DNA of 35,612 bases, from contig CAJMOH010000029.1 of NCBI GenBank assembly GCA_905215055.1, positions 1-35,612 on the forward strand, given 5' to 3'. The notes beneath the pieces were generated by a model, which saw only the letters and a list, made by a program, of their open reading frames with translations, made no database searches and was not told the origin of the DNA. This DNA is from an uncultured bacterium (GTDB lineage: Bacteria; Bacillota; Clostridia; Oscillospirales; Acutalibacteraceae). Shown in pieces: positions 23,371 through 31,732 of the stretch; positions within the stretch are counted from its first letter, which is position 1, and each line of letters begins with the position of its first letter. A program made the translations under genes and the position numbers.

Positions 23371-24058
23371 GATTCTGTTCCCTGAATTTTGCAACCTGTA
23401 CGGGGACTTGGCCAACATGAAATATCTGGGCCTCTGCCTGCCAGACGCGGAGTTTGTGGAAACCCCCCTGTCAGAAACGCCCCTGTTTGTTCGGGAAAAG
23501 GTGGACATGGTCTACATGGGTCCCATGACCGAGCGGGTGCAGGAGGCGGCCCTGGAACGGCTGGCCCCCTACAAGCAGCGGATCTGGGAGCTGATCGGCC
23601 AGGACGTGGTATTCCTGTTTACCGGCAACGCCCTGGAGCTGCTGGGCGAGTCCATTACCAAGGACGACGGCAGCTCGATCCCCTGCCTGGAGATCCTCCC
23701 CCTTACCGCCCAGCGGGACATGATGCACCGGCACAACAGCATCTTTCTGGGGGACTTTGAGGGTACGCCGGTGATGGGCTTTAAGTCTCAGTTTACCACC
23801 GCCACTCCCTTCTCCCAGGACATTGGCCTGTTCCCCGTGAAGAAGGGCGTGGGCTTAAACAAGAAGTGTCCCTTTGAGGGCGTCCGCTACCGGAACTTCT
23901 TCGGCACCTACCTGCTGGGGCCGCTGCTGATTGACAACCCGCCCTTTACCCGGTTTCTGCTGGACCGGCTGGGCGCCAAGGACGCTCCCCTGGCCCTGGA
24001 GGAACAGGTGCAGGCCGCCTACGACAAGCGGCTGAAGGATTTTCTGGAAAAGGCATAA
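23360..24058 (+). CDS. GatD-like class I amidotransferase lacking catalytic Cys and His
   Basis: 232-residue partner of MurT; position and overlap identify it as GatD-like, and the fold pattern agrees (GTYLLGPLLIDNP near residues 182-194, FEGVRYRNFFG before it). In active GatD the nucleophile lies in a CGGYQ-like motif; here the aligned segment is FLFTGNALELLG with Thr88 in place of Cys. The catalytic His of GTYLHGPLL is Leu186. The usual GFENHGGRT segment reads GFKSQFTTAT. It therefore cannot hydrolyse glutamine by the normal mechanism. It may be a structural partner for a MurT that uses free ammonia, or may have another role. The start at 23360 follows GGAAGGAGGAG; a 17-residue upstream extension is rejected. 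Confidence 0.8.
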   Translation: MRIEILFPEFCNLYGDLANMKYLGLCLPDAEFVETPLSETPLFVREKVDMVYMGPMTERVQEAALERLAPYKQRIWELIGQDVVFLFTGNALELLGESITKDDGSSIPCLEILPLTAQRDMMHRHNSIFLGDFEGTPVMGFKSQFTTATPFSQDIGLFPVKKGVGLNKKCPFEGVRYRNFFGTYLLGPLLIDNPPFTRFLLDRLGAKDAPLALEEQVQAAYDKRLKDFLEKA

Positions 24059-24093
24059 AAAAAGAGCTGTCCACCGCGGACAGCTCCTTTTTT
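24057..24093. terminator. Bidirectional terminator, gatD-like / pyk
   Basis: Stem GAGCTGTCC (24064-24072) with GGACAGCTC (24078-24086), A run on the left and T run on the right. Confidence 0.93.
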
Positions 24094-24120
24094 GTTTCTT
24101 CACAAGGTCAGAGTGAACGC

Positions 24121-25866
24121 TCAGCAGGCGGAAACCCGGCCGTTTTTGGCGTCCAGAGTGACCACGGCGCCGCTCTTCAGCAGGTCTGTGGCGTGCTCGG
24201 CGCCGGTAATAACAGGCTTATCCATGGCCAAGCCCACAATGGCCGCGTGGGAGTTTGCCCCGGCGTCCTCGGTGATGATGCCGGAACAGCGGCGGAGATA
24301 CTCCACGATGGTGTTGTTGGTCTCTGGAACCACCAGGATGTCCCCGTCCCGGAAACGCTTGGGAATATCCGCGAGCCGCTTGCACACGCACAGCCGGGCA
24401 GAGACGCTTTGCTCGGTGACGCCGTTCCCCGTGACCAGCACATGGCCCACCACATGAACCTTCATCATGTTGGTGGTGCCGGAAATGCCCAGAGGCACGC
24501 CGGCGGTGATAACCACCAAATCGCCGCTCTTTACCAGGCCGGTGCGCTCGGCGGCGTCCACGGCACGCTCGAAAAGGGCGTCGGTGTCCTCCACCTCGTC
24601 AATCAGCATAGGCACCACGCCCCAGGAAAGGTTCAGCTGCCGCCACACATGCTTCTCCGTGGTGCAGCCCACAATGGGATACAGGGGGCGGAACTTGGAA
24701 AGCTGCCGGGCCGTCACGCCGGATTTTGTCACGGTGATAATGGCCTTGGCCCCCAGGTCGTGGGCGGTGGTACAGGTGGCGTGAGAGATGGCGTTGGTCA
24801 CGTCAAAGGCCACATCGCTGTTGTCCCGGGAGTTGAACCGCTTGATATAGTTGATGCTCTCCTCGGCCTTTTCCGCAATGCGGACCATGGTCTCCAGGGC
24901 CTCCACCGGGTATTTGCCCGCGGCGGTCTCGCCGGAAAGCATAATGCAGCTGGTGCCGTCGTAAATGGCGTTGGCCACGTCGGTGGCCTCGGCCCGGGTG
25001 GGACGGGGGTTCTTCATCATGGAGTCCAGCATCTGGGTGGCGGTGACCACCTGCTTGCCCGCCAGATAGGACTTCTGGATCAGCTCCTTTTGCAGCACAG
25101 GCACATCCTCCAGGGGGATCTCCACGCCCATGTCGCCCCGGGCCACCATAATGCCGTCCACCACCCGCAGGATCTCGTCAATGTTCTCCACGCCCTCCAT
25201 GTTTTCAATCTTGGCGATGATGTTCATGGAGTGGCAGTCGTGCTCCTTCAGAATGTGGCGGATCTCCAAAATGTCCTCGGCGGAGCGGGTGAAGGAGGCG
25301 GCAATGTAGTCAAAGCCGTTTTCAATGCCAAAGATGATGTCAGAGCGGTCCTGCTCGCTGATAAAGGGCATGGACAGCTTGGTGCCAGGCACATTGATAC
25401 CCTTGTGGTTGGAAACCCGGCCGCCGTTGAGCACGGTGCAGACAATGTCGGTGTCTGAAACATGCTCGGCCCGCATCTCCACCAGACCGTCGTCAATCAG
25501 CACCCGGGCACCGGCCTTCAGATCCTTGGGCAGATCCTTGTAGGTGATGGAGACAATCTTGTCGTCGCCCTCCACCTCTCGGGTGGTCAGGGTGAAGGTG
25601 TCGCCGGCCTCCAGCTGGATGGGGCCGTTTTGAAAGGTTTTTACCCGAATCTCCGGCCCCTTGGTATCCAAAATGGTGGCGATGGGCAGGCCCAGCTCCT
25701 CCCGCAGACGGGTGACAGCCTCCAGCTTTTTGGCGGCATCCTCGTGGGTGCAGTGAGAGAAGTTGAACCGGGCGGCGTTCATGCCGCCCAGCATCAGGCG
25801 GCGCAGAACGGTCTCGTCCTCTGTGGCAGGACCCAGGGTGCAGATAATCTTTGTCTTTCTCAGCAT
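24121..25866 (-). CDS. pyk: Pyruvate kinase with C-terminal PEP-utiliser domain
   Basis: 581-residue glycolytic enzyme converting PEP and ADP to pyruvate and ATP. Landmarks: KIICTLGPAT at the start, MNAARFNFSH, the active-site loop IAKIENMEGVENIDEI with the catalytic Lys, MVARGDMGVEIPLEDV, and ATQMLDSMMKNPRPTRAEATD. The extra domain after about residue 490 (GIITEDAGANSHAAIVGLAM) is the PEP-utiliser mobile domain typical of Bacillus and clostridial enzymes. In it SHAA is preceded by AN in place of the common TS. The start at 25866 follows AAAGGATG. It has its own promoter and shares a terminator with the convergent gatD-like gene. Confidence 0.95.
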   Translation of the reverse strand: MLRKTKIICTLGPATEDETVLRRLMLGGMNAARFNFSHCTHEDAAKKLEAVTRLREELGLPIATILDTKGPEIRVKTFQNGPIQLEAGDTFTLTTREVEGDDKIVSITYKDLPKDLKAGARVLIDDGLVEMRAEHVSDTDIVCTVLNGGRVSNHKGINVPGTKLSMPFISEQDRSDIIFGIENGFDYIAASFTRSAEDILEIRHILKEHDCHSMNIIAKIENMEGVENIDEILRVVDGIMVARGDMGVEIPLEDVPVLQKELIQKSYLAGKQVVTATQMLDSMMKNPRPTRAEATDVANAIYDGTSCIMLSGETAAGKYPVEALETMVRIAEKAEESINYIKRFNSRDNSDVAFDVTNAISHATCTTAHDLGAKAIITVTKSGVTARQLSKFRPLYPIVGCTTEKHVWRQLNLSWGVVPMLIDEVEDTDALFERAVDAAERTGLVKSGDLVVITAGVPLGISGTTNMMKVHVVGHVLVTGNGVTEQSVSARLCVCKRLADIPKRFRDGDILVVPETNNTIVEYLRRCSGIITEDAGANSHAAIVGLAMDKPVITGAEHATDLLKSGAVVTLDAKNGRVSAC

Positions 25867-25977
25867 AACGTATCATCCTTTCGATGTGTCGTCCGATTCT
25901 CCGGTTTTCAGGCGGCGAGTCCGCAAAGCAAGCTTCACAGCGGGAGTTTCAAACAGGACAAAGGTTTTCCTGCGGTC

Positions 25978-26006
25978 ATTATAACACAGATCGTCCCTGC
26001 CGTCCA
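25978..26006 (-). promoter_or_regulatory. Sigma-A promoter of pyk
   Basis: On the minus strand TGGACG (26006-26001), 17-bp spacer, TATAAT (25983-25978), giving a leader of about 105 nt. Confidence 0.7.
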
Positions 26007-26081
26007 CGGCGTTTTCTCCAGTTGTCCAAAATTTAACGATGAACAGAAGCTTTTCCGCGCCGCCGGACAGCCTCCCCTCTC

Positions 26082-26936
26082 TCAGCCGTCCCGTTCCACC
26101 AAAAGGGCGTACACCTCTCCCTTTTTCAAAGAGGTCCCCTTTACCGCCTCCCTGGCGGCCTCGCTGGGGGAGAGGCCCTCCTCCGCCAGCTCCCTGGCCC
26201 GCTGGAGGGCTTCCTCCAGGGTGACCTCCGGCTGAGAGGGGGCGGGCTCCGCTCCGGCCACCACCAGCACAAACTCCCCCCGAGGCTCCGTCTCCCGGTA
26301 GCGGGCGGCTGCCTCTCCCAAGGTGGTGCGCCACACCTCCTCATGGAGCTTGGTCAGCTCCCGGCACAGGGCGATTCTCCGGTCCGGGCCGAAGAGCTTG
26401 GAGAAATCCGACAGGGTCTTTCGCAGCTTGTGAGGGGCCTCGTAGAAGATCATGGTCCGCTCCTCCTGGGCCACGGCCTCCAGATGCTCCCGGCGGCTGC
26501 GCTTGTTCACGCTGAGAAACCCCTCAAAGGTGAACCTGCCTGTGGGCAGGCCGCTGATGGCAAGGGCGCTCAGGGCCGCGGTGGGGCCTGGCACCACATA
26601 CACCGGAATCCCCGCTTGGGCGCAGGCGGCCACCAGGGTTTCCCCCGGGTCGGAAATGGCCGGCATCCCCGCGTCGGACACCAAGGCGCAGGTTTCCCCC
26701 TGCCGCAAACGGGCCACAATCATCGGGCCATGCTCCAGCTTGTTGTGCTCAAAGTAGGAGAGCAGGGGCTTTTTGATGCCGAAATGGTTGAGAAGCCGCA
26801 AGGTCACCCGGGTGTCCTCCGCGGCGATAAAGTCCGCCCCCTCCAGTGTTTCCCTGGCCCGGGGAGAAAAATCCCCCAGGTTGCCAATGGGCGTACCCAC
26901 CACATACAGGGCGCCCCGCTCCAATGTCTGTTCCAC
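26082..26936 (-). CDS. rsmI: 16S rRNA (cytidine1402-2'-O)-methyltransferase
   Basis: 284-residue tetrapyrrole-methylase-fold enzyme that methylates the ribose of C1402 in 16S rRNA. Family motifs: VVGTPIGNLGDFSPRA (12-27), AAEDTRVTLRLL (38-49), VSDAGMPAISDPG (86-98), VVPGPTAALSALAISGLP, and FYEAPHKLRKTL. It lies 12 nt after trmN6 on the same strand, the order also found in Bacillus (trmN6, then rsmI), so the two are co-transcribed. No terminator is obvious before the pyk promoter region. Confidence 0.95.
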   Translation of the reverse strand: MEQTLERGALYVVGTPIGNLGDFSPRARETLEGADFIAAEDTRVTLRLLNHFGIKKPLLSYFEHNKLEHGPMIVARLRQGETCALVSDAGMPAISDPGETLVAACAQAGIPVYVVPGPTAALSALAISGLPTGRFTFEGFLSVNKRSRREHLEAVAQEERTMIFYEAPHKLRKTLSDFSKLFGPDRRIALCRELTKLHEEVWRTTLGEAAARYRETEPRGEFVLVVAGAEPAPSQPEVTLEEALQRARELAEEGLSPSEAAREAVKGTSLKKGEVYALLVERDG

Positions 26937-26948
26937 GCTTTGCTCCCC

Positions 26949-27707
26949 CTATCGTTTTTGATGCTCCGGGTTGTCCCGGTAATCGCCGTAAATGGCCTCT
27001 ATCTCCCGAGAGGGAGCGCCGTCCTCCCCCTCCAGCAGCAGCACCGGCTCCACGGTTAGGCCCGGCCTTCCGCCCCGCCTGCATTCCAGCAGAAACAGAA
27101 AGGGCGCCTTCCCCGGCCGCTGCTGGCACAGCCGCAGGCGCTTCGGCTCCAGCTGATAGGCCTGGAACAGCTCCATGGCCTCCAGCAGACGGGCCGGGCG
27201 CAGGCAGACGCACAGCCTTCCCCCAAACCGCAGGACCCGCTTTCCCTCCCGGGCCAGGTCCTCCAGGGACAGGCTGTCCCCCTGGCGGGCGGTGCGCCGG
27301 GCTGCGTCGCCGCTGGGAATCCCCGTCCCTGGGGCGGTGTAGGGCGGATTGCAGGCCAGACCGTCCAGGCTTCCGGCGGGAAACAGCTGGGAAAGCTGCC
27401 GGCCGTCCCCCTCCAGAATGTCTACCGTGTCCGCCAGGCCGTTCTCCTCCACCGAGCGCCTGGCCTGGGCCGCGGCCTTGGGCTGCAGCTCCACGCCGGT
27501 GATTCGGGCCGCTTTGGTCCGCACCCGCCACAGCAGGGGAATGACCCCGCAGCCAGTGCCCAAATCGGCCCAATGCTCTCCCGGCCGGGGCGCGGAAAAA
27601 TCCGCCAGGAGCACCGCGTCGGTGCCAAAGGTATGCTCTGGGCTGACCAGCACCCTGGCCCCGCCGGACAGCGGCTCCCAATGGGAATTTTGTAAAAAGC
27701 CCTCCAT
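26949..27707 (-). CDS. tRNA1(Val) A37 N6-methyltransferase-like (TrmN6)
   Basis: 252-residue Rossmann methyltransferase. The SAM loop is DLGTGCG (48-54), and the N6-adenine methylase catalytic motif is NPPY (120-123) in LACNPPYTAPG. It matches the YabB/TrmN6 branch that sits between ricT and rsmI in Firmicutes. The start at 27707 (MEGFLQ) has GGGAGGG 8 nt upstream; a longer frame from 27857 runs across the ferredoxin terminator and is rejected. That terminator lies just 19 nt upstream of the start codon. I see no separate promoter, so transcription probably relies on read-through. Confidence 0.85.
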   Translation of the reverse strand: MEGFLQNSHWEPLSGGARVLVSPEHTFGTDAVLLADFSAPRPGEHWADLGTGCGVIPLLWRVRTKAARITGVELQPKAAAQARRSVEENGLADTVDILEGDGRQLSQLFPAGSLDGLACNPPYTAPGTGIPSGDAARRTARQGDSLSLEDLAREGKRVLRFGGRLCVCLRPARLLEAMELFQAYQLEPKRLRLCQQRPGKAPFLFLLECRRGGRPGLTVEPVLLLEGEDGAPSREIEAIYGDYRDNPEHQKR

Positions 27708-27725
27708 CAAAACGCCCTCCCAGGC

Positions 27726-27766
27726 AAAAAAGAAGAGCCAGCAGGGAACAAGCCCCCGCCGGCTCC
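27726..27766 (-). terminator. Terminator after the ferredoxin gene
   Basis: On the minus strand GAGCCGGCGGGGG pairs with CCCTGCTGGCTC (mismatched in the middle), then TTCTTTTTT. It separates the ferredoxin from trmN6. Confidence 0.75.
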
Positions 27767-27801
27767 GCTTTTCTGAAATTTTTTCAGACCCGAAACCAGG
27801 A

Positions 27802-27972
27802 TCAGCCCTCCTGAGGAGCGCCAACCGGGCAAGTACCGGCGCAAGCGCCGCAATCAATGCAGGTATCGGGATCGATCACATATTTGCCGTCGCCCTCAGA
27901 GATGGCTCCGACGGGACATTCACCGGCGCAGGCGCCGCAGGCAATGCATTCATCGTTAATGACATAGGGCAT
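27802..27972 (-). CDS. 2[4Fe-4S] clostridial-type ferredoxin
   Basis: 56-residue electron carrier with two CxxCxxCxxxCP clusters: CIACGACAGECP and CIDCGACAGTCP, followed by VGAI and VGAP. The pseudo-twofold sequence is that of small clostridial ferredoxins. The start at 27972 (MPYVIND) has GGAGG 8 nt upstream; an extension to 28005 overlaps the -10 box. It has its own strong promoter and terminator, so it is an independent unit placed inside the ricT-trmN6 cluster, where Bacillus has yabA instead. It probably serves abundant reductive reactions of anaerobic metabolism. Confidence 0.95.
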   Translation of the reverse strand: MPYVINDECIACGACAGECPVGAISEGDGKYVIDPDTCIDCGACAGTCPVGAPQEG

Positions 27973-28003
27973 GGGGAACACCTCCATTTGTAATTTCATG
28001 TTC

Positions 28004-28031
28004 ATTGTAACACATTTATACGAAAATGCAA
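28004..28031 (-). promoter_or_regulatory. Sigma-A promoter of the ferredoxin gene
   Basis: On the minus strand TTGCAT (28031-28026), 16-bp spacer, TACAAT (28009-28004). Confidence 0.7.
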
Positions 28032-28049
28032 GTGTTTTTCCAGTTTCCC

Positions 28050-28094
28050 AAAAAATCCCCCGGCAGCCCTGTCCAAATGGGAGGATTTTGCCGG
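28050..28094 (-). terminator. Terminator after ricT
   Basis: On the minus strand CCGGCA (28094-28089) pairs with TGCCGG (28065-28060), or AAATCC with GGATTT, followed by six T. The loop is long, so efficiency is uncertain. Confidence 0.5.
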
Positions 28095-28096
28095 AA

Positions 28097-28966
28097 TTAA
28101 GACTCTTCCAGCTTTTTCAGCTCCTCCAGCTCCTTCTTGCCCACCTTGATTTTCCCGTCCCGCAGCACCTTCACCTCAGAGACCTTGAACACCTTGGGGG
28201 CGCCCTCCGGGTCCTTGTCCAAGCGAACGGTAAGCTTGCGGGTCAGCAGGTTCTGCTCGATGACCACGCCCCTGCCGTCGGGGGTGGAGACCAGGGCGTT
28301 CACCTTGGGGGTGGTTTTCAGCAGGTCCTGATAGGCCTCCTGCTCGTACTTCAGGCAGCACATCAGCCGCCCGCAGGCCCCGGAGATCTTCACCGGGTTT
28401 AAGGAAAGCCCCTGCTCCTTTGCCATCTTGATGGACACGGGGGTAAAGCCCCCCAAAAAGCTGCCGCAGCAGAAGGGCCTGCCGCAGATGCCCAGGCCGC
28501 CCAGCATTTTGGCCTCGTCCCGCACGCCAATCTGCCGCAGCTCGATGCGGGTGCGGAACATGCCCGCCAGGTCCTTCACCAGCTCTCGAAAGTCCACCCT
28601 GCCGTCGGCGGTGAAGTAGAACAGGATCTTGGAGTTGTCAAAGGTGTACTCCACGTCCACCAGCTTCATCTCCAGGCCCCGCTCGGCGATTTTCTTCTCG
28701 CAGGCCTTAAAGGCCTTTTTCTCCTTGATGTGGTTTTCCGCCACCTTTTTCAAGTCCTCCGGGGTGGCCAGGCGAACCAGCTTTCGCAGGGGCTGGACAA
28801 TGCTTTCGTCAGCCACCTCCCGGTTGGCCATGGCAATCTCGCCGCACTCCATGCCCCGGGCGGTTTCCACAATGGCCATAGAGCCCTTTTCCACCTGTTC
28901 CCCCTGGGGGTCAAAGTAATAAACCTTTCCTGTATTTTTAAAACGCACGCCGATGACCTCGGCCAT
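28097..28966 (-). CDS. ricT: RicT/YaaT, PSP1-domain regulator (Y-complex subunit)
   Basis: 289-residue PSP1 protein. The cysteine clusters CGRPFCC and CGRLMCC are those used by RicT for [4Fe-4S] binding, and the N-terminal region opens VIGVRFKNTGKVYYFDP. In Bacillus, RicT with RicA and RicF stimulates sporulation phosphorelay signalling and RNase Y mRNA maturation. The start at 28966 is chosen because GGGAGG has 7-nt spacing to it and only 1 nt to the in-frame ATG at 28972. It follows holB by 52 nt, as in the Bacillus order holB-yaaT. Confidence 0.93.
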   Translation of the reverse strand: MAEVIGVRFKNTGKVYYFDPQGEQVEKGSMAIVETARGMECGEIAMANREVADESIVQPLRKLVRLATPEDLKKVAENHIKEKKAFKACEKKIAERGLEMKLVDVEYTFDNSKILFYFTADGRVDFRELVKDLAGMFRTRIELRQIGVRDEAKMLGGLGICGRPFCCGSFLGGFTPVSIKMAKEQGLSLNPVKISGACGRLMCCLKYEQEAYQDLLKTTPKVNALVSTPDGRGVVIEQNLLTRKLTVRLDKDPEGAPKVFKVSEVKVLRDGKIKVGKKELEELKKLEES

Positions 28967-29018
28967 ACGCATGCCTCCCTTCTCTCCCGCAAAGGCGGTT
29001 GTTCCTTTTTGCTGCACG

Positions 29019-30002
29019 TCACCGCCCGGCGGTTTCCCGCAGGCGCAGGCAAAAATCCGTCACCAGCAGGGCCGTGTTCCCGTTGCGCTCCAGCCCCTGG
29101 CGGGCTTCCTCCACCAGCGGCGGCAGCTGAATCAGCTGCTTCATGGGCAGGTCTCCCAGCTTGTCCGCCAGCTCCGGCGCGCCGCCCAGCAGAGACCCTC
29201 CCCCGGCCCGCAGCACCATGCCGTCCCGAAAAATGGCCGAAAGCCGGGAAAGCACCTCTCGGAACAGGTCCCGGTTTTTCAGCAGGGGCGCCGCCGCCAG
29301 CAGCAGGCTGTGCTCTCCCCCCTGGAACAGCCCTTCCACCAGGGCCGAGGCAACGGAAAAGGCCTGGGCCTCCTCCCCGCCGGAAAGCTCCTGAAGCATC
29401 CGGCCGATGTTGCCCCCGCACAGCCGGGCCAGCTCCCCGGCCCGCTGGGGAGAAAGGTTCTCCCGGGCGGCCACATAGGCGGCGGCCTCCTCCTGGGAGG
29501 GGGGCTGGAGCAAAAAGCTCTGCACCCGGCTGCGGATGGTGGGCAGCAGCTGCCCGGCAGAGCGGCACACCAGCACAAACACCCCGTGGGCGGGAGGCTC
29601 CTCGATGAGCTTTAACAGCTTGTTTTGGGCCGGCTCCAGAGGCCGGGCTCCCATCAGCAGAATGTACACGCTGACGTCCGCCTCCTCGGGAGCGCGGTAG
29701 GCGTCGGCGGAAACCTCCCGCACCTGCTCAACAGTAAGGGAGCGGGTTGCCCCGCTCCCTTCCACCACGCGAATGTCGGGATGTGAGCCGGCCTTGGCCC
29801 GCACGCAGGCAGGACACACCCCGCAGGGGGCGTGGTCCCGGTGGCGGCAGACAAGGGCCTGGGCCAGCAGCCGGGCAAAGGTGCGCTTTCCCACCCCCGG
29901 CTCTCCCTGGAGCAGCAGGGCATGGGGAAAACGCCCCCCAGAAAAGGCCCTGGAGAGAGCCTCCTTCACAGGGGCGTTGCCCAAAAATCCTGGAAATTCC
30001 AT
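29019..30002 (-). CDS. holB: DNA polymerase III delta' subunit
   Basis: 327-residue clamp-loader subunit. Walker A GEPGVGKRT (33-41), a zinc module formed by Cys52, 60, 63 and 66 (CGVCPAC), a helix ending LLKLIEEPP, and the sensor segment PTIRSRVQSF mark the AAA+ clamp-loader delta' type. The start ATG at 30002 overlaps the darA stop (TGATG), so translation is coupled, and AAAGGTG precedes it. Bacillus has yaaR between darA and holB; it is absent here. Confidence 0.93.
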   Translation of the reverse strand: MEFPGFLGNAPVKEALSRAFSGGRFPHALLLQGEPGVGKRTFARLLAQALVCRHRDHAPCGVCPACVRAKAGSHPDIRVVEGSGATRSLTVEQVREVSADAYRAPEEADVSVYILLMGARPLEPAQNKLLKLIEEPPAHGVFVLVCRSAGQLLPTIRSRVQSFLLQPPSQEEAAAYVAARENLSPQRAGELARLCGGNIGRMLQELSGGEEAQAFSVASALVEGLFQGGEHSLLLAAAPLLKNRDLFREVLSRLSAIFRDGMVLRAGGGSLLGGAPELADKLGDLPMKQLIQLPPLVEEARQGLERNGNTALLVTDFCLRLRETAGR

Positions 30003-30325
30003 CACACCTTTTCGAAGCGGTCCACGTTGAGAACAAAGATGGTGGAGCCGCCCACAGTGACCTCTACGGGGAAGGAGGAGTACATGCCCACTTCCATGGT
30101 GGAGGTGCTGGGGACAATCTGGGTGCGGCGGCTGGAATATTTGGCGATGATGCCAATGACCGTGTCCACCTTTTCATCGTCCACACCGGAGATGAAGGTG
30201 GTGTTACCGGCCATCAAAAAGCCGCCGGTGGTGGCCAGTTTTGTCACGGAGAAGCCTTCCCGGGTCAGCGCGGAGGAAACCGCGCCGCTGTCATCGTTGC
30301 TGACAATTGCAAGGATCAATTTCAT
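30002..30325 (-). CDS. darA: Cyclic di-AMP receptor DarA/PstA (PII-like)
   Basis: 107-residue PII-like trimer subunit. The segment KLATTGGFLMAGNTTF (29-44) is the characteristic DarA turn that contacts c-di-AMP, followed by ISGVDDEKVD and the C-terminal GGSTIFVLNVDRFEKV. The start at 30325 (MKLIL) follows AAAGGCG; a start three codons earlier is less well placed. It heads the conserved cluster. The tmk gene usually found just upstream is not present, and the preceding gene is a symporter reading in the same direction. Confidence 0.93.
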   Translation of the reverse strand: MKLILAIVSNDDSGAVSSALTREGFSVTKLATTGGFLMAGNTTFISGVDDEKVDTVIGIIAKYSSRRTQIVPSTSTMEVGMYSSFPVEVTVGGSTIFVLNVDRFEKV

Positions 30326-30413
30326 AAATAACACGCCTTTCCCGGCCGTGAGGCCAATGCCCCTTTTCCCGGCCGATTGCAGCTCCTCCCAAGGGAGGGA
30401 GGTTGCTAGGGCT

Positions 30414-30422
30414 ATTCTACCA
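30414..30422 (-). promoter_or_regulatory. Possible extended -10 promoter of darA
   Basis: TGGTAGAAT on the minus strand fits an extended -10 element (TGN plus TAGAAT), about 85 nt before darA. No good -35 box is visible at 17 bp. Confidence 0.4.
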
Positions 30423-30457
30423 TCAAAACAGGAAAAATACCAGTTCTTTTCGAAAAA

Positions 30458-31732
30458 TTATGAAAAGTTTCTGGAAAGAATTTTTTTCTGCATCACTTCC
30501 TTCCGCAAAAGGAACAGGGCGCACAGGTTGGGAATGGCCATCAGGCCGTTCATGGCGTCCCCCAGCAGAAACACCGCCCCCACGGGCAGCAGGCATCCCA
30601 GCCCCGCGGCGGCAGCGGCGGCCAGGGCGTACACCGTCCCTCCCTGTCCTCCGGTCAGGTAGAACAGGCCCTCCCGGCCGTAGCAGCTCCAGGCGGTAAC
30701 GGTGGCCAGGGCAAACAGGGCGGTACACAGGGAGATGACCCTCCCGCCCCAGGGACCCAGAGCCGCCTGGTACGCGTACAGGGCAAGGGCGGCGCCCTCC
30801 TCCACCGGGGAGCGGCAGCACAGAATGCACAGCCCCGTCACTGTACACATGAGAACGGTGTCCGCGAACACCTGGAAAATCCCCAAGCAGCCCAGCTCCT
30901 CCGGGGAACGGTCCACCCCCTGATAGGCAAAGGAGGCGCTGCCCAGGCCCGCCTCGTTGGTGAACACCCCCCGGGAGACCCCCACCCGCAGGGCGATCAG
31001 CCATCCGGCTGTGCCTCCCGCGCCGGCCCGGAGGGAAAAGGCCCCGGCAAATATGCTCTCCACCGCGGCGGGGAGGTTCTCCCGAAACACCCACAGCACC
31101 CACAGGGACGCCCCGAAAAACAACAGGGTCATCGCAGGCACCAGCCGCTGGGTGATCCTCACCCCCAGGGCCAGCCCTCCCCGGGCAGCGAAAAAGGCCA
31201 GGGCTCCCATTCCCACCGCCGCGGCCCAGGGCGGGATGCCCAGCTCTTCCAGAGCGGCAGCGGCGGCGTTGGTCTGGGCCATGTTCCCCATGGCCAGGGA
31301 GGACAGGCAGCAGCCCGCCCCATACAGCCAGGCCAGCTGCCTTCCCCAGCGCCCGGCCCGGCGTATGTACCCCAAAGGCCCCGGGGCCTGCCGGTGCCGG
31401 GCGGAGAGAACATTTTCCGCGTACAGGGTCATCATGCCCAGCAGGGCGGAAACCCACATCCAAAACAGGGCGCCGGGACCTCCCGCGGCAATGGCCACCC
31501 CCACGCCCACAATGTTCCCCGTGCCAATAGACCCCGCCAGGGCCGTGGCCAGGGCCTGAAAGGAGGAAACCGCCCCCCGCTCCCCAGGACAGGGGCAGAG
31601 GGCGGCCTTCAGCCAGGTACCCAGCCGGCGAAGCTGGTAAAACCCCGCCGCCAGGGAAAAATAGGCTCCCGCCGCCAAAATCCCCGCCAGGACATGCCAG
31701 CCCCACAGCAGAGAGGAAAGCCCCTCAAGCAT
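30458..31732 (-). CDS. AGCS (alanine/glycine:cation) symporter
   Basis: 424-residue sodium-coupled amino acid symporter of the AlsT/AgcS family with about ten helices. The family signature is GSIGTGNIVGVGVAIAAGGP near the start of helix 3, followed by FTNEAGLGSASFA and the AIPNLCALFLL C-terminus. The likely substrate is alanine, glycine or glutamine. The start at 31732 overlaps the upstream amidase-like gene by 8 nt, indicating coupled translation; a longer frame to 31810 only reads into that gene. At 424 residues it is slightly shorter than most members. Confidence 0.92.
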   Translation of the reverse strand: MLEGLSSLLWGWHVLAGILAAGAYFSLAAGFYQLRRLGTWLKAALCPCPGERGAVSSFQALATALAGSIGTGNIVGVGVAIAAGGPGALFWMWVSALLGMMTLYAENVLSARHRQAPGPLGYIRRAGRWGRQLAWLYGAGCCLSSLAMGNMAQTNAAAAALEELGIPPWAAAVGMGALAFFAARGGLALGVRITQRLVPAMTLLFFGASLWVLWVFRENLPAAVESIFAGAFSLRAGAGGTAGWLIALRVGVSRGVFTNEAGLGSASFAYQGVDRSPEELGCLGIFQVFADTVLMCTVTGLCILCCRSPVEEGAALALYAYQAALGPWGGRVISLCTALFALATVTAWSCYGREGLFYLTGGQGGTVYALAAAAAAGLGCLLPVGAVFLLGDAMNGLMAIPNLCALFLLRKEVMQKKILSRNFS

